Source of the DNA: Acidobacteriota bacterium
GTDB lineage: Bacteria > Acidobacteriota > JAAYUB01
Direction: 5' to 3'
NCBI GenBank assembly: GCA_016935015.1
Contig: JAFGRT010000072.1
Location: forward strand, 1-42,913
DNA: 42,913 nt
Below are positions 1-8,704 of this stretch, in pieces. Under the pieces are notes generated by a model. That model searched no databases, was not told the origin of the DNA, and saw only the letters and a program-made list of their open reading frames with translations. The translations under genes and the position numbers were made by a program. Position 1 is the stretch's first letter; each line of letters starts with the position of its first letter.

Positions 1-118
1 CTTTGGGGGGGGGGAATGAGTCGGGGATCGATCGGCCGTGGATATTCGACTACGACCACGACAACGAAGCGTGCCTGGTAGGGATCATAAATACCAAATC
101 ATTTTTCTCACAGTGACG

Positions 119-219
119 CGGTGGCGCAGAGAGAAGAAAGAGTTATCGTTAAGAATCTCAGGCCCAAATTCTTCCCCGCGTCACAGCGAGAAATATTGTT
201 TTTTCTCTCGCCGTGGCGA
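119..219. repeat. Imperfect inverted repeat, about 20-bp arms
   Basis: The left arm (119-139) contains GTGGCGCAGAGAGAAGAAAG and the right arm (199-219) reads TTTTTTCTCTCGCCGTGGCG, roughly its reverse complement, around an ~60-base AT-rich centre. This is the form of a small palindromic interspersed repeat. No transposase is nearby and no second copy is visible in this window, so the call rests on symmetry alone. Confidence 0.35.
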
Positions 220-447
220 AGTTGTTGTCTTGTGCTTTTTCCGTTCCTTTTGAGTGAATGGGGTCGGACCAAGGCAAATAATTGTAATATAATTTATTAA
301 GCAAGATATCCACAGGAATTTGAGCCTTAAAAGGCGCTTTTTAGGGTAAAAATGGAAGGATTCCCTCCGGAGGATACCTGAAAGCCCTTTAGATTGCCCC
401 AAGATGCCGACCATGTTCAGAACGGCACCATTTTTTCATGTATTTCT

Positions 448-571
448 GGTCGGCCCTTCAGGCCTCCATTCTTCCTGGAGGAATCCTTACCGGGGGCTCG
501 CGTTGCTCACCCCCGGCTAACGGACGGTTCGGCCCTCCGGGCCTCCATATTTCTTGTGGGTATCCTGATGG
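448..571. repeat. Pair of degenerate ~46-bp direct repeats
   Basis: Copies begin at 448 (GGTCGGCCCTTCAGGCCTCC) and 526 (GGTTCGGCCCTCCGGGCCTC). They stay alignable through a shared ATCCT near the end, at about three identical bases in four by eye. They are offset by 78 bp with a hairpin (490-516) between them. No coding function is evident. Confidence 0.45.
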
Positions 572-890
572 TCATTGCCTGCCACCCCGGGCAGGGGTGG
601 AGGGTTGGTAGCCGGTGGCGGCGCCGGAGGCACGGCCACCGGTCAGTATGGCCTCAATTCGTGGCCGCCCCGGGCAGGGCGGCCGGAGAGTGCGCATCAT
701 CCGTCCGCCGATAATATTCCGAATATGAGGCGACTTCAATCCGGAAAGAGAGCGTAACAATGCCCCGATTTTCCCCGCGCCCCGCCCTGGGGCGCGAAAA
801 TCCAGCCCAAACGCATCCATCCGGTGGCCGCACCTCCGGCGCGGCCACCGACTGCTTTCCCCGCACCGCTCCGCGGCGCACTGGGAAAGC
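463..890. repeat. Run of seven or more GC-rich hairpins
   Basis: Perfect stems seen by eye: 463-468/476-481 (CCTCCA/TGGAGG), 490-496/510-516 (CCGGGGG/CCCCCGG), 582-588/594-600 (CCACCCC/GGGGTGG, loop GGGCA), 663-670/677-684 (GGCCGCCC/GGGCGGCC, loop CGGGCA), 823-831/841-849 (GGTGGCCGC/GCGGCCACC) and 854-861/883-890 (GCTTTCCC/GGGAAAGC). A further stem with a CCC bulge spans 767-802 (GATTTT..CGCGCCCC/GGGGCGCGAAAATC). None is followed by a clear T-run, so they do not look like ordinary terminators. Two share the loop core GGGCA. Confidence 0.55.
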
Positions 891-1280
891 CGCTCTCTCT
901 TCGTCACTCACCGGTGGAGACATAGAGGACCGGTCCGCGCCCCGCTCCATAAACGTTCTTTTAATCATCAGAATATGGCGAATGACCGTGGAGATCGCTC
1001 TCTTCCTTCCTTCCATCCATCTATGTTGTCTATCCAATCAGCCGATTTATCAGGATATTGAGCCACTCGAACAACACGTGAGGATCAAGCCACTGCAGAG
1101 GAGCGATTCAGCAACCATCGCGATAACGAGCCGGCGACTACGACAACGATTACGACAACGACAGAGCCAGGGTTACTCAGGTATCAGGCAACCTTCCCGC
1201 AATGATCGTTGCGCTCACTCCATAAAAATACTAGAATTTTCTTTTTGATACGGAATTTCAAATCAACAGAGGAGAAAGAT

Positions 1281-4200
1281 ATGCGGAATTGGCGGAGGAT
1301 CGGCCCGTTGGGATGGTTGGCGATTTTGTTCTGGCTGGGCGCCATGGCATGCCTGGCCGCGGAAATCGAGGTTGTCAACGCGGAGTTCGAACAAAGCCTG
1401 CCCTCGGGCGCGCCGGTGAGCTGGGAGCGTGTCGGCGACACCGCCCCGGGCAACAGCATCGGCCTCGATGGGGATATCATCCGCGACGGGGAGCACAGCC
1501 TGCGGATCAGCAACGTCACACCCGACCGGGCGGTGATCCAGTCGGCACCGGTGACGCTGCAGGTGGGGCACCTGTACCGTCTCCGCGCCTGGGTGCGCAC
1601 CGCGGAGGCCTTCGCCGATCCCACCAGCCAGTATCCCACGGCGGTGCCGGCCTGCCTGACCATGGCTTCCTTTCCCTTCACCAATCATTCGCCGGCCCTG
1701 GGAGCGACCCGCGACTGGACCGAACTGCAGGTCCTGTTCATCGCCACCCACCAGGAGGACCGGGTCCGCCTGCACCTCGGTCTGAACGGGACGGCCACGG
1801 GCACGGCCTGGTTCGATGACGTGGTTCTGGAGAAGGTCGAGGACATCACCGAGTTCATCGCGCCGGAGACGGTACGCCGCTTCGGCCCGGCCTACCGGTA
1901 CGACGACCGGGGCTGGATCTTCGTCCACATCGAGGGCGAACCCTACGCGCGGGGCTACCAGCTGGGCCGCCTGCTGTCCGAAGAGATCGTGGCCTACATG
2001 AGCAAGCTGGCCATCCAGAAGAACCGCCATGACTCAGCGACCGGCTGGCGGGACATCCGCTTCATGACGGAAGCCATGATGCTGCGCAAGTACGACGAGG
2101 AATTCCAGTTCGAGATGAAAGGGATCGCCGATGGCGCCGCCGCGGCCGGCGCCGAGTACGACGGTCGACCGGTGGATTTCGTGGACATCGTCTGCCTGAA
2201 CTCCGTTATCGACCTGGGCCAGATGGAGGACGCCCTGCCGCACACGGCCAGCGCCGTCAGTGGCATTAATTTTCTCAAGACTGAGGACGAACTTCTCACA
2301 TCTATCCACAATCATAAATGCTCGGCCGTGGTGGCCTCCGATTCGGCCACCGCCGACGGCCGTTTTGTATTCGGCCAGATTTTCATGTGGTACGGCTACA
2401 CCGGCGTGCACTGGAACGTCATCTGCGACGTGCAGCCGTCGCAGGGGCACCGGTTCGTGCACCAGACCTTCCCCGGCGGCATCCATTCCGGGTCCGATTT
2501 CTACATTAACACGGCCGGCCTGGTCATCGGCGAGACCACCGTCCGCCAGACACCCTACAACCAGGACGGCACGCCCCAGAGCAACCGGATCCGCCAGGCC
2601 GTCCAGTACGCCGACACCATCGACGACGTGGTGCGGATCATGACCACATCCAACAACGGGCAGTACACCAACGAATGGCCCTTCGCCGACGCGCAGACCG
2701 GCGAGTTCGGCATCTTCCTGCTGGGGACCGACCGCCACCGCCTGTGGCGCTCCTCGGAAAAGGAGTTTCCCGGCGGCCTGACGGATTTCTACTGGTGCAA
2801 CAACAACAACAAGGACCCGCGAGTGCGCGAAGAGTACGTGGTCAATCCCGACAACGCCCCGTACGATCTGATCTTCCGGCCCTGGAACCGCGATCTTGCC
2901 TTCAACGAGTTCTACCGGACGCACCAGGGGCGCATCGACACCACCGCTGTGGTTAACCTGTGGGCCTCATCGCCGATCAACCGCGCCCACGCCTGTGACG
3001 GCAAGATCACGTCGGCGGAGATGGCCGAACAGCTGGTCTTCCTGGCCCACCACGGCAAGCTGACCCTGCGCCACAAAATGCCCGGCGGCCGCTGGATCTC
3101 CGATTTGCCGGGGGCGACGCCCCATCTGAGCCTGGGCTATTCGGTGCCCAGTCCGCTGTGGGTGACGCCGAAGCTGCAGGCGCTGCCCGCCGGCGAGGAA
3201 GAGCACGACCACGTCGCAGCAACGGAACTGGATCTCGGCGCGGAGGGTGAGGTCTACGGAGTGGATGTTAGGCGGCTGTGGCGCAACACCGTGTATCCTG
3301 TCTCAGCTGGCGAGAACTGGCTGGTCAGCGGCTCGGCCGCTTACTGGCGCATGCTCAACGATCTGCCCAACGAGGCCGTCGCGGCGGCCGACACCTTGGC
3401 CGACCAGCTGGCCGAGCTCAACTGCCGCTATTTGTATACTGTCTCCCGCGAGGGTGGGCTGGCACCGGCGCAAGCCGAACTGCGCTACGACCGCTACAAG
3501 GACTACGAGATCCCGCGCATCAAGGGCACTTTCGCCCTGCATCAGCTGCGCCTGCTGCTGGGCAATGACCTCTTTCTGAAGGTGATGGATGCCGTGTACA
3601 CCGAATTCGCCGGCCGGGAGCTGACCACCAACCAGTTCATCGCCCGGGCGGGCACCATCAGCGGCCGGGATCTGGGGCCGTTCATGGCCCAGTGGTTCGA
3701 GCGCGACGGGCTGCCGGACCCGCTGGTCTCGGTCCTGGTGGAGGCGCGCGGCGAGAACGATTTCGTGGTTCGTCTAGATGTGACGCAGTTAGGCGAGCCT
3801 TACCGGCTGGCGGGGATGGTGGACATCCGCGGCGAGGAAAAAACGTACCGCCGGCGGGTGGACCTGGACGGCGCCGCAACGCTGCTGGAGCTGCCCGTGC
3901 CGGAAATGCCGCGGGAAATCGTTTTCAACGCCGGCAACGACTTCCCCGTACCCCGGGAGCGCTTCTATACCCTGGCCAATTTCATCGACGATTTCCATCA
4001 CACCCTCATCGTCTACGGCACGGCCCGCCAGATCGAGGCCAACCACAGCCTGGCCCGGCGCTGGCAGGAAACGGTGGCCGACGCCTATGTGGAGATTCTG
4101 CCCCCTCTGCGCAAGGATTGTGAGATCACCGACGAGGAGATGCGCACCCACGACCTGATGGTGCTGGGCGAAGCGGCCGACAACACCCTGCTGGAACGGC

Positions 4201-4493
4201 TGCGGGACGAGATCCGCGGCTTGGAATTCGGCCGGGGCTGGTTTCGCTGGCGGGGAGAGCAGTACGCCCGACCTGACGACGGCCTGGTGCTGGTCGTCCC
4301 CAATCCGTTCAACGAGGAGAAGGTGCTTTACCTGTTCCTCAGCAACAGTGCGCTGCAGCTGTATCACATGACCACCGAGTGGAAGCGGAACATTCCGTCG
4401 TGGGCTGTCTATCGGGCCGACGAGATCGTGCGCCAGGGCTATCACGAGGTGGGCGCCTTCAGCTTCACCGGGGGGGATGGTCACGATCATTGA
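1281..4493 (+). CDS. Exported C45-type (acyltransferase/phospholipase B-like) hydrolase fused to an M1-like region
   Basis: A 1070-residue exported protein. The ATG at 1281 follows GAGGAGAAAG and is preferred over the upstream in-frame codon at 1209. Residues 10-27 form a signal peptide. Residues ~29-187 look like a carbohydrate-binding beta-sandwich (EHSLRISN, ending WFDDVVLEKVED). Residues ~205-560 match the Ntn-hydrolase C45 (acyl-CoA:6-APA acyltransferase-like) family: PYARGYQLGRLL, then HKCSAVVASD with Cys347 as the presumed autoprocessing nucleophile. Residues ~745-890 resemble the helical part of M1 aminopeptidases (FMAQWFERDGLPDP), but no HEXXH zinc site is visible anywhere. Residues ~895-1060 form a further domain I cannot name. 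Likely cleaves amide or peptide bonds outside the cytoplasm; substrate unknown. The aldo/keto reductase follows after 38 bases on the same strand. Confidence 0.88.
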   Translation: MRNWRRIGPLGWLAILFWLGAMACLAAEIEVVNAEFEQSLPSGAPVSWERVGDTAPGNSIGLDGDIIRDGEHSLRISNVTPDRAVIQSAPVTLQVGHLYRLRAWVRTAEAFADPTSQYPTAVPACLTMASFPFTNHSPALGATRDWTELQVLFIATHQEDRVRLHLGLNGTATGTAWFDDVVLEKVEDITEFIAPETVRRFGPAYRYDDRGWIFVHIEGEPYARGYQLGRLLSEEIVAYMSKLAIQKNRHDSATGWRDIRFMTEAMMLRKYDEEFQFEMKGIADGAAAAGAEYDGRPVDFVDIVCLNSVIDLGQMEDALPHTASAVSGINFLKTEDELLTSIHNHKCSAVVASDSATADGRFVFGQIFMWYGYTGVHWNVICDVQPSQGHRFVHQTFPGGIHSGSDFYINTAGLVIGETTVRQTPYNQDGTPQSNRIRQAVQYADTIDDVVRIMTTSNNGQYTNEWPFADAQTGEFGIFLLGTDRHRLWRSSEKEFPGGLTDFYWCNNNNKDPRVREEYVVNPDNAPYDLIFRPWNRDLAFNEFYRTHQGRIDTTAVVNLWASSPINRAHACDGKITSAEMAEQLVFLAHHGKLTLRHKMPGGRWISDLPGATPHLSLGYSVPSPLWVTPKLQALPAGEEEHDHVAATELDLGAEGEVYGVDVRRLWRNTVYPVSAGENWLVSGSAAYWRMLNDLPNEAVAAADTLADQLAELNCRYLYTVSREGGLAPAQAELRYDRYKDYEIPRIKGTFALHQLRLLLGNDLFLKVMDAVYTEFAGRELTTNQFIARAGTISGRDLGPFMAQWFERDGLPDPLVSVLVEARGENDFVVRLDVTQLGEPYRLAGMVDIRGEEKTYRRRVDLDGAATLLELPVPEMPREIVFNAGNDFPVPRERFYTLANFIDDFHHTLIVYGTARQIEANHSLARRWQETVADAYVEILPPLRKDCEITDEEMRTHDLMVLGEAADNTLLERLRDEIRGLEFGRGWFRWRGEQYARPDDGLVLVVPNPFNEEKVLYLFLSNSALQLYHMTTEWKRNIPSWAVYRADEIVRQGYHEVGAFSFTGGDGHDH

Positions 4494-4531
4494 AGAGGTT
4501 CTTCCCGGCAGCAGGAGGAAGGGAGGATGTC

Positions 4532-5575
4532 ATGCATTATCGACCGCTGGGCCGCACCGGCGTCCGGGTGTCGTGCCTGTGCCTGGGGGCGCTGAATTTC
4601 GGTACGCCCACGCCCGAACAGGAGTCCATAGAGATCATCCACCGGGCGCAGGAGGCCGGCGTCAACATCATCGACACGGCCAACTTCTACAACCTGGGGG
4701 AGAGCGAGCGGGTGGTGGGTCGGGCTCTGCAGGGCCACGGGCGGGAAAAAGTCCTCATCGCCACCAAGTTCCATTTCCCCATGTCCGACGACATCAATGC
4801 CCGGGGCAACTCGCGGCGTCACCTCATGCTGGCCGTGGAGGATTCCCTGCGCCGGCTCGGCACCGACTGGATCGACCTGTACCAGATCCACCGGCCGGTC
4901 TTCGACATGCCCCAGGACGAGACCCTGCGGGCGCTGGACGACCTGGTGCGCCAGGGCAAGGTGCGCTACATCGGTACGTCCACCTTTCCGGCCTGGCTGG
5001 TGATGGAAGGCCTTGCCCTGAGCGAACGCTACGGACTGGCCCGCTATATCACCGAGCAGCCGCCCTACAACCTGCTGGACCGGCGCATCGAAAACGAGCT
5101 GGTGCCGCTGGTCCAACGCTACGAACTGGGCCTGCTGACCTGGGCGCCCCTGGCCAGCGGCGTTCTGGCCGGACGGTATTCCAGCGCCGCCGACGTGCCG
5201 GCCGATTCCCGGGCGGCCCGGGTGGGCAGCTACGTCGTGGATCGGATCACTCCGGAGGGGATCCGGGTGGGGCAGCGCCTGGCCGAGCTGGCGGCGGAGA
5301 ACGGCCTGACCGCTTCACAGCTGGCCCTGCTGTGGGTCAAGGAGCAGCCGGGTGTCACGGCGCCCATCATCGGCTCGCGCACCCGCGCCCAGCTGGAGGA
5401 GATGCTGGCCGTGGCCGACCGCGGTCTGTCATCCGAGCTGGCGGCCGCCCTGGACGAACTCGTGCCGCCCGGCAGCGCCGTGGCCAACTTCCACAACAAC
5501 AGCAACTGGATGAAGATGAAAGTCTGCCTGACGGATGTCCACCTGAATCAGGAACGGCCGGGGGAGTCGTCCTGA
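4532..5575 (+). CDS. Aldo/keto reductase
   Basis: A 347-residue cytoplasmic NADPH-dependent oxidoreductase of the AKR superfamily, closest in form to the bacterial YghZ/Kv-beta-like group. It opens with MHYRPLGRTGVRVSCLCLG, typical of the family. The catalytic tetrad is readable as Asp48 (IIDTANFY), Tyr53, Lys79 (IATKFHF) and His120 (LYQIHRP). The C-terminal half carries the cofactor-binding GVTAPIIGSRTRAQLEE segment. The ATG at 4532 lies 8 nt after GGGAGG; upstream in-frame codons overlap the preceding gene. It starts 38 bases after the C45-type gene, so the two are probably co-transcribed. Substrate cannot be told from sequence. A weak stem (CGGC/GCCG at 5586-5598) followed by six T may end the transcript. 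Confidence 0.95.
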   Translation: MHYRPLGRTGVRVSCLCLGALNFGTPTPEQESIEIIHRAQEAGVNIIDTANFYNLGESERVVGRALQGHGREKVLIATKFHFPMSDDINARGNSRRHLMLAVEDSLRRLGTDWIDLYQIHRPVFDMPQDETLRALDDLVRQGKVRYIGTSTFPAWLVMEGLALSERYGLARYITEQPPYNLLDRRIENELVPLVQRYELGLLTWAPLASGVLAGRYSSAADVPADSRAARVGSYVVDRITPEGIRVGQRLAELAAENGLTASQLALLWVKEQPGVTAPIIGSRTRAQLEEMLAVADRGLSSELAAALDELVPPGSAVANFHNNSNWMKMKVCLTDVHLNQERPGESS

Positions 5576-5695
5576 ACGTTTCGGGCGGCAGTCAGCCGAG
5601 GTTTTTTGACGGGTAGCGCCGCCCGCAGGGCAATTGGCGGCATCGATTTTCGGTTTGTTTCATCCAATGTCCTGATAAACATCATCATGCACAAT

Positions 5696-5714
5696 CAGGC
5701 GCCCGAATCGCCTG
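5696..5714 (+). promoter_or_regulatory. Leader hairpin upstream of the S9 peptidase gene
   Basis: CAGGCG (5696-5701), a seven-base loop and CGCCTG (5709-5714) form a perfect 6-bp stem, followed at once by the ribosome site GGAGGAG. No convincing -35/-10 pair was found upstream; GATAAA near 5674 is a weak -10 candidate. Confidence 0.4.
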
Positions 5715-5730
5715 TGGAGGAGTCATCACC

Positions 5731-7782
5731 ATGAAACCGCAACGCTTGAGAGTTGTTTTTGGACTGATCTGGCTGGCCGTCGCCGGCGTGGCCCTGGCCA
5801 CCGACAAGGCGCCACTTACGGCGGAGACCATGTGGCAGTTGAAGCGGTTGGGCGCGCCCAGCCTGTCGCCCGACGGCCGCTGGGCGGTGCTGCCCGTCAC
5901 CGGCTTCGATCTGCAGACGGACAAGTCGTCGACGGATTTGTGGCTGGTGCCCACGGACGGCGGCGCCGCCCGCCCGTTCACCAGTCATGCCGCCGGTGAA
6001 GGCGAGCCGGTCTGGAGCCCCGACGGCCAATGGATCGCCTTCACCGCCAAACGGGACGGCGACGAGGAGAGCCAGCTGTATGTCATCCCCCTGGCCGGCG
6101 GCGAAGCGCGCCGCGTCACCCAGGTGCCCACGGGCGTATCGGCCCTCCGGTGGTTCGACGATTCCCAGCGGGTGGCCTTTATCAGCCGGGTGTGGGAAGA
6201 CCTGGGGGACTGGGAGAAGCACAAGCAGCGGCTGAAGATGCGCCAGGAGTCCAAGGTTTCCGCCCGGCGCTGGGACATGGTGCCCATCCGCTACTGGGAT
6301 CATTGGATTGACGACCGCCAGGCCCACGTGTTCGCCGCCGATATCCACACGGGCGTGGTCAAGGCCGTCACCCTCGGCACCGGCCTGGAACTGTCGCGGG
6401 AGGGCGCTGGAACAGGGAGTTATGACCTGTCGCCTAACGGGCAGGAAATCGCCTTTGTGGCTGATACGAACCACAACGGAGTGGATCCGGACGAAAATAT
6501 CTACCTTCTGACCATGGGCGAGACGGAAGCCCGGAACATCACCGCCGACAATCCGGCGCCGGACGCCGCCCCCCTCTTCAGTCCCGAAGGCCGCTGGCTG
6601 GCCTTTGTCCAGCAGACCATCCAGGGCTTTTACGGCGACACCCGGCGTTTGGTGTTGTACGATCGGCAGCAGGCAGAGAGCCGGGTGGTGACGGCAGCGT
6701 GGGACCGCTCGGCCGACGGGCTGGTCTGGCTGCCCGACTCCTCGGCGTTGCTGGGGGCCATCGACGATGCCGGCCACAACCGCATCTACCGGATCGCCCT
6801 GGACGGAGAAGTGAGCAAAGTCACCGGCGAGAACAGTTTCGGGGCACTGGATGTGGCGGCGACGGATGAGGGATTCACCGTTGTCGCTTTGCGGCAGTCC
6901 TTTACCGAGCCGCCGACGCTGGTGGCGGTGGATCCGGCGGAAGGAACCGTCACCAAGCTATCCACCTTCAATGACAACATCCTGGCCACCGTCGACTTCG
7001 GCACTTACGAGAGCGTCACGTATCCCGGCGCCAACGGCGACGAAATCCAGATGTGGATCAACTACCCGCCGGGCTTCGATCCCGCCCGCCAATGGCCCCT
7101 TTACCTGCTGCTGCACGGCGGCCCCCATAACGGCGTCACCGACAGCTGGCAATGGCGCTGGAACGCCCAGATCTTCTCCGCCTGGGGCGTCGTCACTGCC
7201 TGGCACAATTTCCACGGCTCCAGTGGCTTCGGTCAAGAGTTTTGCGACGCCATCAATCCCGAACGGGCGGAACTGCCGTACATCGATACCATCACGGCGG
7301 CCGAGTGGCTGGCGGCCAAACCCTGGATCGACGCCGGCCGCATGGCCGCCGGCGGCGGCAGCTACGGCGGTTATCTGGCTAGCGTCGTTCTCGGTCGGGT
7401 GCATCCCTTCCAGACCCTGGTGGCCCACGCCGCCGTGTACAATCTCATCACCCAGTACGGCGCCGATTACGGGGCCGGTCAGCGCCGTCATGGCGAACAC
7501 TGGGAGGAGACGGAGCAGTTTTTTCGCAATTCACCCCACACCGGGGCCGGAAATTTCAACACGCCGACCCTGGTCATCCATGGCCAGCTGGATTACCGTG
7601 TCCCCCTGAATCATGGTATCGAGCTCTATCAGACCCTGAAAAACCGGGGCGTACGCACCAGCCTGATCTATTTCCCCGACGAGAACCACTGGGTGTTGAA
7701 AGCGAACAATTCCATCTACTGGTACAGCGCCAAGCAGGACTGGCTGGACGAATTCATCGGTCACGGACCGACGGATCAATGA
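5731..7782 (+). CDS. S9 family prolyl oligopeptidase-like serine peptidase
   Basis: A 683-residue exported serine peptidase. A signal peptide (residues 1-23, cleavage after ALA) leads into a seven-bladed-type beta-propeller (~40-420) with recurring SPDGRW/SPEGRW strands, which in this family gates access to the active site. The alpha/beta-hydrolase domain (~430-680) shows the nucleophile Ser544 in GGGSYGGY, Asp621 in HGQLDYRV and His653 in PDENHW, a complete triad. It should hydrolyse short peptides in the periplasm or outside. The ATG at 5731 follows GGAGGAG. It stands alone as a transcription unit, with a leader hairpin before it and a strong terminator 34 bases after it. A second S9 enzyme lies at 27376-29673. 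Confidence 0.95.
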   Translation: MKPQRLRVVFGLIWLAVAGVALATDKAPLTAETMWQLKRLGAPSLSPDGRWAVLPVTGFDLQTDKSSTDLWLVPTDGGAARPFTSHAAGEGEPVWSPDGQWIAFTAKRDGDEESQLYVIPLAGGEARRVTQVPTGVSALRWFDDSQRVAFISRVWEDLGDWEKHKQRLKMRQESKVSARRWDMVPIRYWDHWIDDRQAHVFAADIHTGVVKAVTLGTGLELSREGAGTGSYDLSPNGQEIAFVADTNHNGVDPDENIYLLTMGETEARNITADNPAPDAAPLFSPEGRWLAFVQQTIQGFYGDTRRLVLYDRQQAESRVVTAAWDRSADGLVWLPDSSALLGAIDDAGHNRIYRIALDGEVSKVTGENSFGALDVAATDEGFTVVALRQSFTEPPTLVAVDPAEGTVTKLSTFNDNILATVDFGTYESVTYPGANGDEIQMWINYPPGFDPARQWPLYLLLHGGPHNGVTDSWQWRWNAQIFSAWGVVTAWHNFHGSSGFGQEFCDAINPERAELPYIDTITAAEWLAAKPWIDAGRMAAGGGSYGGYLASVVLGRVHPFQTLVAHAAVYNLITQYGADYGAGQRRHGEHWEETEQFFRNSPHTGAGNFNTPTLVIHGQLDYRVPLNHGIELYQTLKNRGVRTSLIYFPDENHWVLKANNSIYWYSAKQDWLDEFIGHGPTDQ

Positions 7783-7815
7783 TTCACGGCCGATGGCCAC
7801 GCTGTAACAACGGAA

Positions 7816-7856
7816 ACGCCCGGCTCTCCGGCAAGGGGAGAGCCGGGCGTCTTTCT
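7816..7856 (+). terminator. Intrinsic terminator after the S9 peptidase gene
   Basis: A perfect 13-bp stem (CGCCCGGCTCTCC 7817-7829 and its complement 7837-7849) with a 7-base loop is followed by TCTTTCTT. An A-T pair (7816/7850) extends the stem. The AAA before the stem may let it also stop transcription of the convergent minus-strand gene that ends at 7899. Confidence 0.85.
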
Positions 7857-7898
7857 TGGTGTATCCGAAGGGGAGAAGCAGCGATTCACGACGGGCGA

Positions 7899-8411
7899 TC
7901 AACGCCCCCCAATGATCGATAGCCCGACCATGATGCGGACCTGATCGGCCTCATTATCGCCCGTCTGCCGGATATAGTCGATCTGGAATGGACGCAGGTA
8001 GATGTGGTCGGTGAGGCGGATATCCACGCCGCCGCCTATGAGGAAGGCGAACTCGGCGCTGGACGTGCTCAGCGTCTGTCCGCCTACCAATAGATCGAAC
8101 TGGGCCTGACCGGCTCCCACCAGGAAATGGGTGAAGGGGACATAGTCCTCGTTTTCCCAGAAAGCCAGCTTCGGCCCGATGAAAAAATTGTAAAACTCGA
8201 AATTGTCCCGGTAATGACCGCTGATGTCCGCCTCCACCGCCAGGTAGTTGTTGAAGTAGTACGAAAGCCCGATATCCCACCCGGCACCGAAATTCACTCC
8301 TTCCGACCGCATGTAGGCATAACCGCCATGGAATTGAAACCGGGGCGCATCCTGAGCCAGCGCCGCCCCGGACAGGATCACGACCGCCAAAAGGTACATC
8401 CACTTTCTCAT
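7899..8411 (-). CDS. Outer-membrane beta-barrel protein (OmpA/OprF-barrel type)
   Basis: A 170-residue protein with a clear signal peptide (MRKWMYLLAVVILSGAALAQ). The mature part alternates hydrophobic and aromatic residues as beta-hairpins do (FQFHGGYAYMRS, DIGLSYYFNNYLAVEADISG, FNFFIGPKLAFW homologous pattern), matching the eight-stranded barrel class. There is no peptidoglycan-binding domain. The start follows AAGGAGGACTC, an excellent ribosome site. It reads convergently with the S9 peptidase gene and divergently from 8705. Function beyond outer-membrane location is unknown. Confidence 0.85.
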   Translation of the reverse strand: MRKWMYLLAVVILSGAALAQDAPRFQFHGGYAYMRSEGVNFGAGWDIGLSYYFNNYLAVEADISGHYRDNFEFYNFFIGPKLAFWENEDYVPFTHFLVGAGQAQFDLLVGGQTLSTSSAEFAFLIGGGVDIRLTDHIYLRPFQIDYIRQTGDNEADQVRIMVGLSIIGGR

Positions 8412-8704
8412 TGAGTCCTCCTTTTGCTGAAATATCGCCGATTTGCTTTTTTAGATTCTTGTATATACGGTTGCGTTCAGCCACTTGCTTCTGTCATCTG
8501 AAAAAAATTCAACGGCCCTTCTGTTCCGGACAGTCGTCCGGTACCCGGGTTACATCCCCCGGCTGGAAACTATTTCCGGATTGGGGGCATTGGCCGGGGC
8601 CGGACGGACCCATGGTAACAAAACGTGAGGGGGGGGCGTACACTAGAGATGAACCTTTGAGCGTGAGCGCCACTCTCGTAACTATATTTCTGCTGGGGTG
8701 GGAC
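8412..8704. other. Divergent intergenic region
   Basis: 293 bases between the divergent barrel gene (start 8411) and the exported-protein gene (start 8705). It holds the AAGGAGGA ribosome site of the former and an AT-rich stretch (8440-8475), but no promoter, hairpin or small gene I can support. A run of eight G lies at about 8630. Confidence 0.4.

Larger units (their letters stand above)
1..1280. other. Gene-free region with repeats and hairpins
   Basis: No reading frame here looks like a real protein: those present are short, overlap one another on both strands and lack ribosome sites. The first ~420 bases are AT-richer than the rest and hold an imperfect inverted repeat (about 119-139 and 199-219). 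Bases 48-71 and 1136-1164 carry a degenerate ACGACAACG-type tract at both ends of the region. Two related copies of a ~46-bp sequence lie at 448-493 and 526-571. From 463 to 890 there is a series of perfect-stem hairpins. The window opens with a run of ten G (5-14). The last ~80 bases carry the leader and ribosome site of the gene starting at 1281. Confidence 0.6.

Noticed and set aside
38-1248. Several 60-160 codon frames on both strands of the first 1.2 kb
   Set aside because: They overlap each other, lack ribosome sites and domains, and run through hairpin and repeat sequence.
5695-6777. 360-codon minus-strand frame opposite the first S9 peptidase
   Set aside because: Antisense to a signal peptide and propeller with clear homology; no ribosome site.
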